Translations under genes and position numbers: made by a program
The notes under the pieces: model-generated
Database searches by the model: none
The model's input: the letters and a program-made list of their open reading frames with translations, nothing else
Told to the model about the DNA's origin: nothing
From: Candidatus Poseidoniaceae archaeon
GTDB lineage: Archaea > Thermoplasmatota > Poseidoniia > Poseidoniales > Poseidoniaceae
Length of the DNA stretch: 33,093 nucleotides
Assembly (NCBI GenBank): GCA_030747785.1
Contig: JASLKC010000038.1
Location: 1-33,093 of the forward strand
Direction: 5' to 3'
Shown here: positions 20,418 through 28,928 of the stretch, piece after piece
How the letters are laid out: the number at the start of each line of letters is the position of its first letter
Numbering within the stretch: the first letter of the stretch is position 1

Positions 20418-21773
20418 ATGTACCTCATCACAGTAGAGGGAGGTGACGGCTCCGGTAAAGGCGAAGCCGTTCGAATTCTGGCCAACCTTGCCAAAAAATT
20501 TGCATTTCCCAATGTCCATGTCACCCATGAACCGCGTAGACATAGCGAACTTGGAAAACTGGCCCTTAGGGCCGTTAGTAAGGGCGACCATTCCCCCTTG
20601 GAAGAAGCTGGATTATTTGCAGCAGACAGAGTCGACCATTCCCATACATGGATTCGGCCAAGGTTGCTCAATGGAGATCTTGTGATTTCAGATCGAAATA
20701 TTCACTCCTCATTGATCTATCAAGGAGTTGTTGGAGAATTAGGGCTAGAGCAGGTTGCAAAAATGAATGCTGCTGCAATGATTCCAGACCTTGTAATTTG
20801 GATTGACTGCGACCCTGCAAAGGCAATGAAACGGATAACTTCTGGTACTCTCAGGATGGCTGGTTCAAATAAGCAAGAATACTTTGAAACCACTGAGATT
20901 CAAACAAAAATCCGTGCAGGATTCAAATCAATTCTATCTGGTGAACTTGAGACTCCAGCTCCATTCAACAAAACCAAAATCGTTGGACCAATCCTCAATG
21001 AAGGTGGACTTGATGAATTAGAACGAAATCTTTCAGAGGCGCTTCGATCCTTTTTCAACAAGAAAACTGAACCACTAAATGTCGACTTGGACCAAGTTGA
21101 CAGACACCTGCTCCAGAGATTGACGGCAGGAGTTCAAACTCAACAAAGGCTCCCTGGAGCCCCGGCAAAGCATAGTTCGTTACTCGAGGATTGGCTTGAA
21201 GGTATTTCTCCAGCCGATTGGATGAAGAAAGCAGAAGATGATTGGGAGGAAAAAAGCGCAAGAAAAGCCGACGTCCCAAGCCGCCCTATTGCCCATGCTT
21301 CATGGTCGATCCTTGGTACACTCTCACTTACAGACACCACCGACGTCCCAAGCCTACATCGTCAATTGGGACCGGTTCGGACAGTAACAAAACGCCATAC
21401 TCAACGTATGGTAAAGTGGCTAGAACAGGAACGTTGGCTTCACAGGCAACAAAACCATGTTCCTTTTGCAGAGGCACAAATGTTCAAATTACGCAATACA
21501 TATCTTGGATATGGCCGACTTTGCTTAGCAATGTGGCCGTTTCGAACCGCACTTGCAAGTTGGAGAAGAAGTGAGCCTGATGGGGACTGGGCTGATGCAC
21601 TTCCTGCAATTCTTCACTCTTCACAGAAAACTCGCCCCTCACCTGCGATTAGAAAAGCAACAACTCATGTCATTGAACGCCTAAAGCTAATATCGAGTGG
21701 TCATGCGAATTGCCCTGTCCCGCAGAATGAATCCGAATTGATCATCTGGTGGTCGATGAGACCGCCAAAGTGA
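20418..21773 (+). CDS. Thymidylate-kinase-like protein fused to a long C-terminal domain
   Basis: 451 residues. The N-terminal 210 or so match dTMP kinase: P-loop GGDGSGKG (8-15), THEPRR (36-41), FAADRVDHS (67-75) and ISDRNIHSSLIYQG (90-103), followed by a lid-like Lys/Arg-rich stretch. Two departures are visible. The P-loop ends GKG where Ser or Thr normally binds Mg, and the DRY motif reads DRN. The C-terminal 230 residues are helical and basic with many Trp (for example HTQRMVKWLEQERWLHRQ); I do not recognise them. The start is ATG 20418, with GAGGAGG seven bases upstream; an in-frame TTG at 20412 is less likely. It could be a true dTMP kinase or a repurposed nucleotide-binding protein. 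Confidence 0.75.
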   Translation: MYLITVEGGDGSGKGEAVRILANLAKKFAFPNVHVTHEPRRHSELGKLALRAVSKGDHSPLEEAGLFAADRVDHSHTWIRPRLLNGDLVISDRNIHSSLIYQGVVGELGLEQVAKMNAAAMIPDLVIWIDCDPAKAMKRITSGTLRMAGSNKQEYFETTEIQTKIRAGFKSILSGELETPAPFNKTKIVGPILNEGGLDELERNLSEALRSFFNKKTEPLNVDLDQVDRHLLQRLTAGVQTQQRLPGAPAKHSSLLEDWLEGISPADWMKKAEDDWEEKSARKADVPSRPIAHASWSILGTLSLTDTTDVPSLHRQLGPVRTVTKRHTQRMVKWLEQERWLHRQQNHVPFAEAQMFKLRNTYLGYGRLCLAMWPFRTALASWRRSEPDGDWADALPAILHSSQKTRPSPAIRKATTHVIERLKLISSGHANCPVPQNESELIIWWSMRPPK

Positions 21774-22532
21774 TTATTCCTCTTCGGAAGTATTTGTGAG
21801 AGAAAAACGTGACCCGCCTGGTAAGATCACTCTAGAGGCATCGATATCGAATTTCTTTGGTTTTGCTGCAAATGCAGCGGAAAGGTATAGCCCCACTAAT
21901 ATGCCGAATGGTGTACCTGTGATTAACCTCATTATCGCTGTAGATTCGTATGAGGTGAACATTTGTGTGAACCCATCTATTGCCATTGGCACGGCAGCTA
22001 AAACTACCATTCCAAGGGTCGCCCGGGTCCTGTGGTTCTTCCTATAGATTTCAGTAAGCCATTCATCGGGAAAAATGGAGAGCATAGAATCTCGGATTGT
22101 CCACCGGTTCACTCCGCGCCTTGAAAAGACGAAACCACCAACTGCGAATCCAAGGAAAATACCGATATCTCTCACGCAAACCGGCATCTGATTATCATTG
22201 ATGAACCATGATCTCTCGTGTTTATTATGGCAATTTAAGTCTCCAAATGCATAAACAAATCCAGCATAAAAATCTAAATCGCTCCACGCAAAAGTGCCGT
22301 ACTCGGATTGATTATGTCCAACTCCTTTGCTCTCATCATGTTGAATATTGCCCCACGAATTTTCATTAGCATAATCGAATGAATTTGCACGGCCTGAAAG
22401 TTCTGGAACCGTACCTGCTGGAAGGTAAAAAGGTACCAAGAAGAAGGATACGAGAAAGAAGGTCGCAATACCGCCTACCCAGTTGCCAACCTTTGAATCG
22501 CGACTCCGACTCTCAAGTCCGTTGCGCTCCAT
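21774..22532 (-). CDS. DUF2085-type multi-TM membrane protein
   Basis: 252 residues from ATG 22532. A TM near the N-terminus (IATFFLVSFFLVPFYLPAG) is followed by a long external loop. The core then reads CHNKHERSWFINDNQMPVCVRDIGIFLGFAVGG, and later PMAIDGFTQ, and RLITGTPFGILVGLYL. These are the conserved positions of the DUF2085 family: CH...RS, QMPVC.R..GI, P..IDG.TQ, R..TG...G. The function of the family is unknown; the conserved Cys/His suggest metal or heme binding. An upstream ATG at 22559 adds nine residues but would leave almost no room before the divergent gene. The stop abuts that of the kinase-like gene with no spacer. Confidence 0.78.
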   Translation of the reverse strand: MERNGLESRSRDSKVGNWVGGIATFFLVSFFLVPFYLPAGTVPELSGRANSFDYANENSWGNIQHDESKGVGHNQSEYGTFAWSDLDFYAGFVYAFGDLNCHNKHERSWFINDNQMPVCVRDIGIFLGFAVGGFVFSRRGVNRWTIRDSMLSIFPDEWLTEIYRKNHRTRATLGMVVLAAVPMAIDGFTQMFTSYESTAIMRLITGTPFGILVGLYLSAAFAAKPKKFDIDASRVILPGGSRFSLTNTSEEE

Positions 22533-22591
22533 GAAACAACTGTGACGGGCACAGGGCATATGTTTTGGGATGGGCTATCTTGCATGGTAAC

Positions 22592-23281
22592 ATGGAGGAG
22601 AAGGTTGGCTTTCGTCGCGGCCTTTCTGCCGCTAGTGTTCTTGGACTATACGCTGGATTCATGTTAGCAGTTGGAATTGCTATGACCTACGGAAATGATG
22701 GACTGATTATGGCTACCATGCTTTGGGCTCTTACTATTGTAGTCAGTGCGATATTTCTGACGCCCCTCCTCGCAAAAGGCAGGAAACGAGGCAAATCAGG
22801 TGCCGATGAGGAAGTTGCGGCTATGAGAGCGGCTTTGGAACCATACAATGAGGGAGTTGGCGGATGGAGAACCCTTTCTCATATCAGAGAAGGTGGGCAC
22901 GGGGTCTCAGTTTCTTTATCCGATTCTGAAAATCCATTATTGATTATGGAGAAGTCTTTGCAAATGGCCGATTCTATCCGTGTAATTTTCAGATTTTCAA
23001 AAAGTGAATCTAGTCTAAGAGAACGCATTTTATCTATAATTGAGGAAAGGATTTCCCGAACACGTATTCAACGTAAAACCAAAACTATCACCATTTTAAC
23101 ACCTCAATTATTGGATAGAGGGGTTATAATCACAAGAACGATGATGATTTGCCCCCCATTAATGGCGCTAGGAGCAATTGGTTTTTCTTCAATCGGAAAC
23201 GGGGATTATATTCTTGCTGTAGCTGGGGCAATTGCAGGGTTATTGTTGGGGATACTGGTCATCACAAACAAGGGGTCTTGA
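22592..23281 (+). CDS. Membrane protein with two TM pairs around a soluble domain, unknown function
   Basis: 229 residues from ATG 22592. Two N-terminal TM segments (about 10-29 and 35-54) are followed by a basic GRKRGK stretch and a soluble alpha/beta region of roughly 100 residues. A final hydrophobic region (MMICPPLMALGAIGF and YILAVAGAIAGLLLGILVI) ends near the C-terminus. No known motif is seen. An in-frame TTG at 22565 exists but lies at the divergent promoter. The gene is transcribed away from the DUF2085 gene with a 59-base gap and is followed by a 158-base gap, so it is likely monocistronic. Confidence 0.62.
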   Translation: MEEKVGFRRGLSAASVLGLYAGFMLAVGIAMTYGNDGLIMATMLWALTIVVSAIFLTPLLAKGRKRGKSGADEEVAAMRAALEPYNEGVGGWRTLSHIREGGHGVSVSLSDSENPLLIMEKSLQMADSIRVIFRFSKSESSLRERILSIIEERISRTRIQRKTKTITILTPQLLDRGVIITRTMMICPPLMALGAIGFSSIGNGDYILAVAGAIAGLLLGILVITNKGS

Positions 23282-23409
23282 TGCATACCGGTAGATCATA
23301 AAAAACCAAGGTAAAATATTCTCAGTATGCAAGAAATAAGCTCGTTTCGATGTCGGCATCACCTCAGAGAAACCGATGTTGGCTCGATATTGATATCGAA
23401 TAGCCCACC

Positions 23410-23418
23410 TTTACAAAT
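23410..23418 (+). promoter_or_regulatory. TATA-like box for the PIMT-like operon (leaderless)
   Basis: TTTACAAAT is centred 26 bases before ATG 23440 with no ribosome-binding site in between, again predicting leaderless mRNA for the first gene of the operon, while the downstream genes have Shine-Dalgarno sites. Confidence 0.6.
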
Positions 23419-23439
23419 GGCGAGCCACTGTGTCTGCGC

Positions 23440-24402
23440 ATGGGTGAGGTAGACGAACTCATTGGGCGCCTCATCGGAGCCGGGATTCACGTTCCCCCTG
23501 AAGTCGCAAATGCAATGAAGTCCGTTGATATTTGCGATTTTACTGATTTTGATTGTGATGGATTCTACCACGACAGACCTGTTGTATTCCTCGAAATCGA
23601 AAATGGCGGTGTGAAAACCATATCAGCACCACATATGATTGCTACATTACTCCATCATTTGGAATTAGATTCTGGGCAAGAGGTTGTTGTTTATGGTGCA
23701 AAGGGCGGATACATCTGTGCATTAATCGCCCACGTGATTGGTGAAGAAGGTCATGTGACCGTTCTAGACCCATCTATTGATGTAATTACGCATCTCTCTA
23801 ACACTTTACGAGGTTACCCAACTGTCTCTTGCCACGTAATTGAAGATACTCCGGATTGCGCTTTACCTTCACTCAATCGTGTACTGGTCACTGGACAAAT
23901 AGGCGAATTACCTACATGGCTATCCGAAGGTCTCTGTGATGGAGGTTTTGCAATTGCTCCAATAGGAGATAGGGATGGACAACGATTGATCAAGATCGAA
24001 AAACAGGGTGAAATGAATCTCGAAACAGACCTTGGAGGTGTGATTTTCGGACCTGTAAATATCGAGGATACCGTATTTGGAACACCCTCGCCTGAAGAGA
24101 TGGCTGAATTAATTGAAAATGCAACTCTATTGCTTGAAGAACTCGGCATGGTGGATGCGGAAGAAACCGATCGCCTTGGTGACTTGATTGCTGAATTACG
24201 CCATCTACCGGACGACCTTCCTCCTCCTGAGGAATTAGATGACCCGCGTGAACACCCTATGGTACGCCTGATGATGGAAGAAGGGGCGTGGTTCTTGAGG
24301 ATCTGGCCAATGGTACAGATGATGGCTGAAGCACGCCTTGCATCGCCGGGAGCACCTGATTCTGAAGAGGATAGTACCGGTCATTCTGATTTTATTCCTT
24401 GA
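23440..24402 (+). CDS. Protein-L-isoaspartate O-methyltransferase-like protein with altered SAM motif
   Basis: 320 residues. The N-terminal 200 or so follow the PIMT (pcm) fold, which repairs isoaspartyl residues using SAM. FYHDRPVVFLEIENGG then KTISAPHMIATLLHHL match the PIMT substrate loop and the SAPHM motif. Motif I, normally LEIGTGSGY, reads VVVYGAKGGY here, and the acidic residue after strand 2 falls in TVLDPS. The last 110 residues are an acidic extension not seen in ordinary PIMT (length usually 210-230). It may be a weak or specialised methyltransferase. TTTACAAAT lies 26 bases before ATG 23440, predicting leaderless mRNA. First gene of an operon with the HEAT-repeat and M61 genes. 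Confidence 0.78.
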   Translation: MGEVDELIGRLIGAGIHVPPEVANAMKSVDICDFTDFDCDGFYHDRPVVFLEIENGGVKTISAPHMIATLLHHLELDSGQEVVVYGAKGGYICALIAHVIGEEGHVTVLDPSIDVITHLSNTLRGYPTVSCHVIEDTPDCALPSLNRVLVTGQIGELPTWLSEGLCDGGFAIAPIGDRDGQRLIKIEKQGEMNLETDLGGVIFGPVNIEDTVFGTPSPEEMAELIENATLLLEELGMVDAEETDRLGDLIAELRHLPDDLPPPEELDDPREHPMVRLMMEEGAWFLRIWPMVQMMAEARLASPGAPDSEEDSTGHSDFIP

Positions 24403-24408
24403 GGTGAT
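24401..24408 (+). promoter_or_regulatory. Ribosome-binding site of the HEAT-repeat gene
   Basis: GAGGTGAT, close to the full archaeal consensus GGAGGTGAT, overlaps the TGA of the PIMT-like gene and precedes ATG 24412. Confidence 0.8.
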
Positions 24409-24411
24409 TCT

Positions 24412-25380
24412 ATGTCGAGTATCAATAGCGAAATATCAAGACTAAAGCACAAGGATGTACGTACAAGAAGGCGTGCACTTAGAGCCTTATTCGACATCGA
24501 TTCCCCTTTGGCATTACCAGCATTTATTCCACTCTTAGAAGATACGGACCCCTGGTTTAGAACTAAGGCTCTTGATGCCCATAGAAAATGGGCAAAAAAT
24601 TCCTCTGATCTTGAAGCCTTAGTAGAAGGCGACAAAGAATGCCGAAGACTCGCTGCTGAACTATGTTCAGAGATTGGAGATGTTGGAATTGCAACTACAC
24701 TATTCCAGTCCGAAGATTGGACCACTCGGAGTTTTGCAGCACGAGCTCTAACTGATGACAACAAAATGATTGAAGAGATGGCAGGAGATAGTCATCATTC
24801 AGTCCGAATGATTGCAGGTGAGTTTAGCAAGGATTCAGACATTATTTCCATGCTTATTGAAGATGGCCACTCATCGGTTCGCAGAACAGCACTGGCGACT
24901 GCTTCTAGGGAAGAAATCACTGTGAATGAGAGTACTCTGACAAAGGCTCTCGGGACCAGTGACCCATCATTACGATCTCTCGCAGCCGCAATGACGGTTG
25001 AACAAGGAGGAGAATTACTTGCTAAAGCATGTAAGGATACAAGCCCCAAGGTGCGAAAAGCGATTGCAGACCAGTTGAGAATCGTGACCAAAGATGTTGA
25101 TGAGCGTGTTGAATTGGTCGCTGCAACATCTCCTGAGATTATCATTCGCTGGCTTCGCTCTCGTCATGACCCCCGTTCAACTAAACTACGCTGGCGTTTA
25201 ATTGCTGATTCCGATGTAGATGCACGAATAAGGTCCAAATTACTTGAGCAGATGAGTGGAAGGCCAAAAATCGATGTAAATAAACTCGCAATTCTTACCG
25301 AAGATGATTCGGCGCTAGTAAGGCTTGCAGCGAACAACCTATCAGCCGCCGTATCTGAGATGTCAGGCGAGCGAGTATGA
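24412..25380 (+). CDS. HEAT-repeat (PBS-lyase-type) protein
   Basis: 322 residues with no signal peptide or TM. Tandem helical repeats of about 30 residues run through most of the protein: VRTRRRALRALFDID, WFRTKALDAHRKWAK, WTTRSFAARALTDD, SVRMIAGEFSKD, SVRRTALATASREE, SLRSLAAAMTVEQGG and KVRKAIADQLRIV. The conserved [ST]VR..A...L pattern is that of PBS-lyase HEAT-like repeats, which bind other proteins. No catalytic residues are expected. It begins with GAGGTGAT overlapping the stop of the PIMT-like gene and ends with an ATGA overlap with the M61 gene, so all three are translationally coupled. It may be a scaffold for one of its neighbours. Confidence 0.85.
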   Translation: MSSINSEISRLKHKDVRTRRRALRALFDIDSPLALPAFIPLLEDTDPWFRTKALDAHRKWAKNSSDLEALVEGDKECRRLAAELCSEIGDVGIATTLFQSEDWTTRSFAARALTDDNKMIEEMAGDSHHSVRMIAGEFSKDSDIISMLIEDGHSSVRRTALATASREEITVNESTLTKALGTSDPSLRSLAAAMTVEQGGELLAKACKDTSPKVRKAIADQLRIVTKDVDERVELVAATSPEIIIRWLRSRHDPRSTKLRWRLIADSDVDARIRSKLLEQMSGRPKIDVNKLAILTEDDSALVRLAANNLSAAVSEMSGERV

Positions 25381-27143
25381 ATTCGGGACTGATTTTTCAC
25401 GCTGATGCGACCGCGGGAGAGAGCAGAAGGCTCGGTGTTAGCGTCATAATTGAGGGCCCATTTACCGAAAATATTCTCGAATGTAAATTCCCTAGATGGA
25501 TCCCTGGTTCATATCTTATCAGAGAGCCTATGCAACATCTTACAGACCTCTCTTGTACAGCGGATGGCGAAGACATAAAGGCAGAGCGTTTCGGAGTAGA
25601 TGGAATTCGAGTTAGAGGTATTAGCGATGCTAACAAGGTAGTGCTTACTTACAGATTACTAGCTGCGGAAATGACATGTAGATCTAATCACCTTGATGCC
25701 TCACATCTGCACTTGATGCCACCTTATACATGGGTGTTACCAACTCGCGGAATAGAGGCTGACCGGTTGGATTTAACACACTCAATTACCCTTGATTGCC
25801 CTGATGATTGGACCACGGCAACTCAACACCCTGGGAAGGAAGGTAGTTGGACCGCAAACGGGAGAGATGAACTTCTTGACGGCATAATGGAATCAAATGC
25901 AAACGAAATGATTTCTTGGAATGTCATGGGTACAACCCAGCATCTAAAACTCTGGGATTCAGGTGGATTCAAAACTCCTCAGAGTTCTATTGACCGATTC
26001 ATAGAAGCCGCCACTCTAATCATCGAAGAACACTTTGGGCTGTTTGGAGTTCCCGATTGGAAGGAATACTGGACTGTTTTACAACTGACCGACTCTGGTA
26101 GAGGAGGTCTGGAACATCTTCGCAGTCAAACATCTATGATGCCAAGAAAGTGTATGCAAGAAGGGAATGAAGATGAATGGCGAGACCTCGTGAGTTTGTT
26201 CAGCCATGAATTCCTTCACCAATGGAATGTCAAGCAATTACGTCCGCATAACTTCCTCGACTACGATCTTCAAAAAGAGGTTCACACCGACCTCCTGTGG
26301 TGGTTTGAAGGACTTACCTCATGGCTTGGTGACATCATTTGCCTCAGAAGTGGTGTTTGGTCAGACGATGACTGGAATAAAGATTGGATGAGAAAAATGA
26401 ATCGCCATTTCGATCGCAATGGAATGGAACATGAATCGTTAATGGAATCAAGCCATGATTCATGGATTCACCTATATCGTCCAAATTCGTACAGCCGCGA
26501 GGTGCAAATTTCATATTATTTAGAAGGCGAAATGGCAATTTTCTGCCTAGATGTCGAATTGCGAAAGCGCTCTAAAGGAATGAGTGGGCTTGATGATGTC
26601 ATGGTCTCTCTATACAATGAATTCCGACTGGGTTCGACGAAAGAAGGGGTGAAATATGCCGATATTAGGAAGGCTTTGGTCAATACTTCTGGAGGGCGAA
26701 ACCTCGGTAAAATGCTCGATTCTTTAGTCAGCGAAAGAAAAGCTCCTGATGTACTTGCAGCATTTGCAACCCTAGGGATGGAATTGGTTAGTGAGAAAGA
26801 GCGCAAAGGTGCGTGGCTTGGGTTGAAAATGTCTAATTCTCCAGGCCGCACAAAGGTTAGAACACATCTAACCGGTTCACCATGTAGAGAGATGGTCCAC
26901 ACAGGAGATGAAATCATTGCAATCGACGGACTACGTGTGACTTCTTACAAAGAAATTAATGCTGCTATACATGGTTCTGCCAATAATCCAATCAGCCTAA
27001 CACTATCGAGAGAAGGAGTTCTACTGGAGGTTGAAGTCATACCTATTTCTCATCCGGAACATACTGTAAAGGTAAAGGGAGGAGGTAATCGAATTTGGAA
27101 GGCGATCAAATGCTCTACGCGAAGAAGAGAATTATTACTCTGA
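25377..27143 (+). CDS. M61 glycyl aminopeptidase family protein with C-terminal PDZ domain
   Basis: 588 residues, apparently cytoplasmic. The N-terminal beta domain begins LIFHADATAGESRRLGVSV and includes FPRWIPGSYLIREPMQHL, typical of M61. The catalytic motif is SHEFLHQWNVKQLRP (HEFLH at 277-281), with the third zinc ligand Glu311 in WWFEGLTSWLGD. A PDZ-like domain occupies about residues 475-565 (GAWLGLKM, then GDEIIAIDGLRVTSYKEINAA). This is the standard M61 order. M61 enzymes release N-terminal Gly or Ala from peptides. The ATG overlaps the HEAT-repeat stop (ATGA). The last nine bases overlap the 3' end of the convergent SerK-like gene. The length is normal for the family. Confidence 0.9.
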   Translation: MNSGLIFHADATAGESRRLGVSVIIEGPFTENILECKFPRWIPGSYLIREPMQHLTDLSCTADGEDIKAERFGVDGIRVRGISDANKVVLTYRLLAAEMTCRSNHLDASHLHLMPPYTWVLPTRGIEADRLDLTHSITLDCPDDWTTATQHPGKEGSWTANGRDELLDGIMESNANEMISWNVMGTTQHLKLWDSGGFKTPQSSIDRFIEAATLIIEEHFGLFGVPDWKEYWTVLQLTDSGRGGLEHLRSQTSMMPRKCMQEGNEDEWRDLVSLFSHEFLHQWNVKQLRPHNFLDYDLQKEVHTDLLWWFEGLTSWLGDIICLRSGVWSDDDWNKDWMRKMNRHFDRNGMEHESLMESSHDSWIHLYRPNSYSREVQISYYLEGEMAIFCLDVELRKRSKGMSGLDDVMVSLYNEFRLGSTKEGVKYADIRKALVNTSGGRNLGKMLDSLVSERKAPDVLAAFATLGMELVSEKERKGAWLGLKMSNSPGRTKVRTHLTGSPCREMVHTGDEIIAIDGLRVTSYKEINAAIHGSANNPISLTLSREGVLLEVEVIPISHPEHTVKVKGGGNRIWKAIKCSTRRRELLL

Positions 27144-27554
27144 CTTCTCCAATTCCTCTAGGAGTACATGAATTGGTGGCAAGTGATTAGAAATCGTGTG
27201 CTTGCTTGTCTTTGCTGGAAATGTTGAATCAGATAGACTCATCTCGATTACCTCTTGCTTGGATAAACTCTCCCTCCCAGAACCCGGCCATACACCTACT
27301 GAGATGCTCTCATCCTCAAGATAATCGATTAGAATTGCAGGAACTCTAGCAAGTTCGAGTTCAATAGCGATTGACCAACGGTGATGCCCATCAAGAATCG
27401 AACCGGTGGCCCTATCGACAAGTAGTGGTTTGGTATATCCTCCCCATCGTTTTGTCATATCTAGTAATTTGTTGCGATTTCGTATTTTGATCTCTTCATG
27501 GGGTTTCAACCAAGCCAAAGGCACCAGTTCGACATCGGATTCTTCCCACGACAT
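27135..27554 (-). CDS. ParB/sulfiredoxin-fold protein, SerK-like (possible free-serine kinase)
   Basis: 139 residues. The ParB-like fold shows VPLAWLKPHEEI, GGYTKPLLVDRATGSILDGHHR (DGHHR at 55-59), VPAILIDYLEDESISVGVW and the end TFPAKTSKHTI. This set (HEE, VD..TG.ILDGHHR, then FP.KT.KH) matches archaeal SerK, an ADP-dependent L-serine kinase making O-phosphoserine. I assign the group by these motifs, not by proof of activity. The frame extends to 27887 on this strand, but that part is antisense to the CCA-enzyme gene and has no family resemblance, so ATG 27554 is the start. It is divergent from the CCA gene at 27628 with 73 bases between. Confidence 0.75.
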   Translation of the reverse strand: MSWEESDVELVPLAWLKPHEEIKIRNRNKLLDMTKRWGGYTKPLLVDRATGSILDGHHRWSIAIELELARVPAILIDYLEDESISVGVWPGSGRESLSKQEVIEMSLSDSTFPAKTSKHTISNHLPPIHVLLEELEKSE

Positions 27555-27627
27555 AGTCCTCTGGCGAGTGAAGGATTGGGATAATGCTTTGGAAAGGATG
27601 GGCGCGAGGGCGATAGGGGGGAGAAGG

Positions 27628-28884
27628 ATGCTAGACGCTGGCCTGATTGCAGATTCTCCCGCAATAAGCATGCCTGGATTGATTGAGCCGAGTGTAAATC
27701 TCTCTACTGTACTCAATGCTCTTGCCAACGAAGGGTTTGGCGTTTGGGTCGTAGGTGGAGCGGTTAGAGATGCGATAATTGGCATCAATCCACACGAATT
27801 TGATCTAACTACAAATGCACGACCGGATGAGGTAATGGCAATTTTCGAAGATAACATTCCAACAGGTGAAAAGTTTGGTACAATCACCGTCAGGAATGGA
27901 GAGGATTTCTTTGAGATAACTACCTTGAGAACCGAGAGTTCCTATGGCGATGGTCGTAGACCAGATGAAGTAGAATGGGGCGACAGCCTTGCTGTTGACC
28001 TATCTCGCCGTGATTTTACCATGAATGCAATGGCATATGATGTTGCGAGAGAAATTCTCCACGACCCATTCGATGGAAGAAATGACCTCGATAGAGGTAT
28101 TCTTAGAGCTGTAGGGGAAGCTTCGCGCAGACTTTCGGAGGATGGCTTGCGAATAATGCGTGCCTATCGTTTCATGGATAGAGGAAGTGCAGGGATTTGG
28201 ATGCCTGATCATGAGTTAAGTGCTGCATTGCTAGACTGTAAACACATGTTATCTCATGTCTCTGTAGAAAGGATATGGCAAGAACTCTCTCGAATTGTCA
28301 TCGGAGAAAATGCGAGCAGTGTTCTTCTGAAAATGACAAATGATGGTATTATTCAAAGAATACTTGGTTGCGACCCAATGCCTGATGAATTTGAATGGAT
28401 AATGGCATGCGATAATGATCTCGAAGTTAGGCTTGCAATCCTGATGAACTCGATGTCGAGTAATGAAGTGGAAGATAGCCTGCGTTCACTAAAGGCTCCA
28501 AAGAAGGTTATCAAGCGGAGTAAACACCTACATTTCCTATTGGAAAATACCCCCCATCCTGATGAGTCTAGAATATATAGAGCAGTAGTTGCCGATGAAG
28601 TTAAGGCTCATGCAATGATGATTCGCGCCCGTGGATGGGACCCTAGTGTCATCGAGAGTTCACTCTCTCTTCCTTCAGAAGTTAAATGCCTAGTCGATGG
28701 GATTTGGATCTGCGAGCGGACTGCACTCATACCCGGCAAGAGGCTGGGGCGTCTCAAGGATTGGTTACATCGAATCCAGATAGAGCGGGACCTCAAAACC
28801 AAAGATGAGATGGAAAGAGTTCTCTGTACCTTATCGTGGCAACACGGGAATGAGGACGAGTGGCCTCGGGTTGAGTGGCCTTGA
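27628..28884 (+). CDS. CCA-adding tRNA nucleotidyltransferase, bacterial-type (class II)
   Basis: 418 residues. Adds or repairs the 3' CCA of tRNA. The class II head domain carries GGAVRD (43-48), a metal-binding motif that reads HEFDLTT (56-62) instead of DxD, RRDFTMNAMAYD (127-138) and EDGLRIMRAYRF (171-182, normally EDPLRxLRA.RF). FEITTLRTE is the following strand motif. The C-terminal half is helical, as in bacterial CCA or poly(A)-polymerase relatives. Archaea normally use an unrelated class I enzyme, so this is either a transfer or a related poly(A)-polymerase-type enzyme. ATG 27628 follows a purine-rich GGGGGGAG; ATG 27598 is an alternative. A gene symbol is withheld because cca and pcnB cannot be separated by sequence alone. 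Confidence 0.82.
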   Translation: MLDAGLIADSPAISMPGLIEPSVNLSTVLNALANEGFGVWVVGGAVRDAIIGINPHEFDLTTNARPDEVMAIFEDNIPTGEKFGTITVRNGEDFFEITTLRTESSYGDGRRPDEVEWGDSLAVDLSRRDFTMNAMAYDVAREILHDPFDGRNDLDRGILRAVGEASRRLSEDGLRIMRAYRFMDRGSAGIWMPDHELSAALLDCKHMLSHVSVERIWQELSRIVIGENASSVLLKMTNDGIIQRILGCDPMPDEFEWIMACDNDLEVRLAILMNSMSSNEVEDSLRSLKAPKKVIKRSKHLHFLLENTPHPDESRIYRAVVADEVKAHAMMIRARGWDPSVIESSLSLPSEVKCLVDGIWICERTALIPGKRLGRLKDWLHRIQIERDLKTKDEMERVLCTLSWQHGNEDEWPRVEWP

Positions 28885-28904
28885 ACCTACACATTGATGT
28901 CTAT

Positions 28905-28928
28905 TCATCATCTGGGGGATAATGATGA
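28905..28928 (+). promoter_or_regulatory. Inverted repeat pairing the start codons of the 28922 gene
   Basis: TCATCAT (28905-28911) is the exact complement of ATGATGA (28922-28928), which contains both candidate start codons. The 10-base loop holds GGGGGAT, the ribosome-binding site. The stem is AT-rich and weak. Confidence 0.35.

Noticed and set aside
27555-27887. Upstream extension of the SerK-like reading frame
   Set aside because: It is antisense to the CCA-enzyme gene and shows no family resemblance; the SerK-like domain begins at ATG 27554 and the CCA frame is strongly supported.
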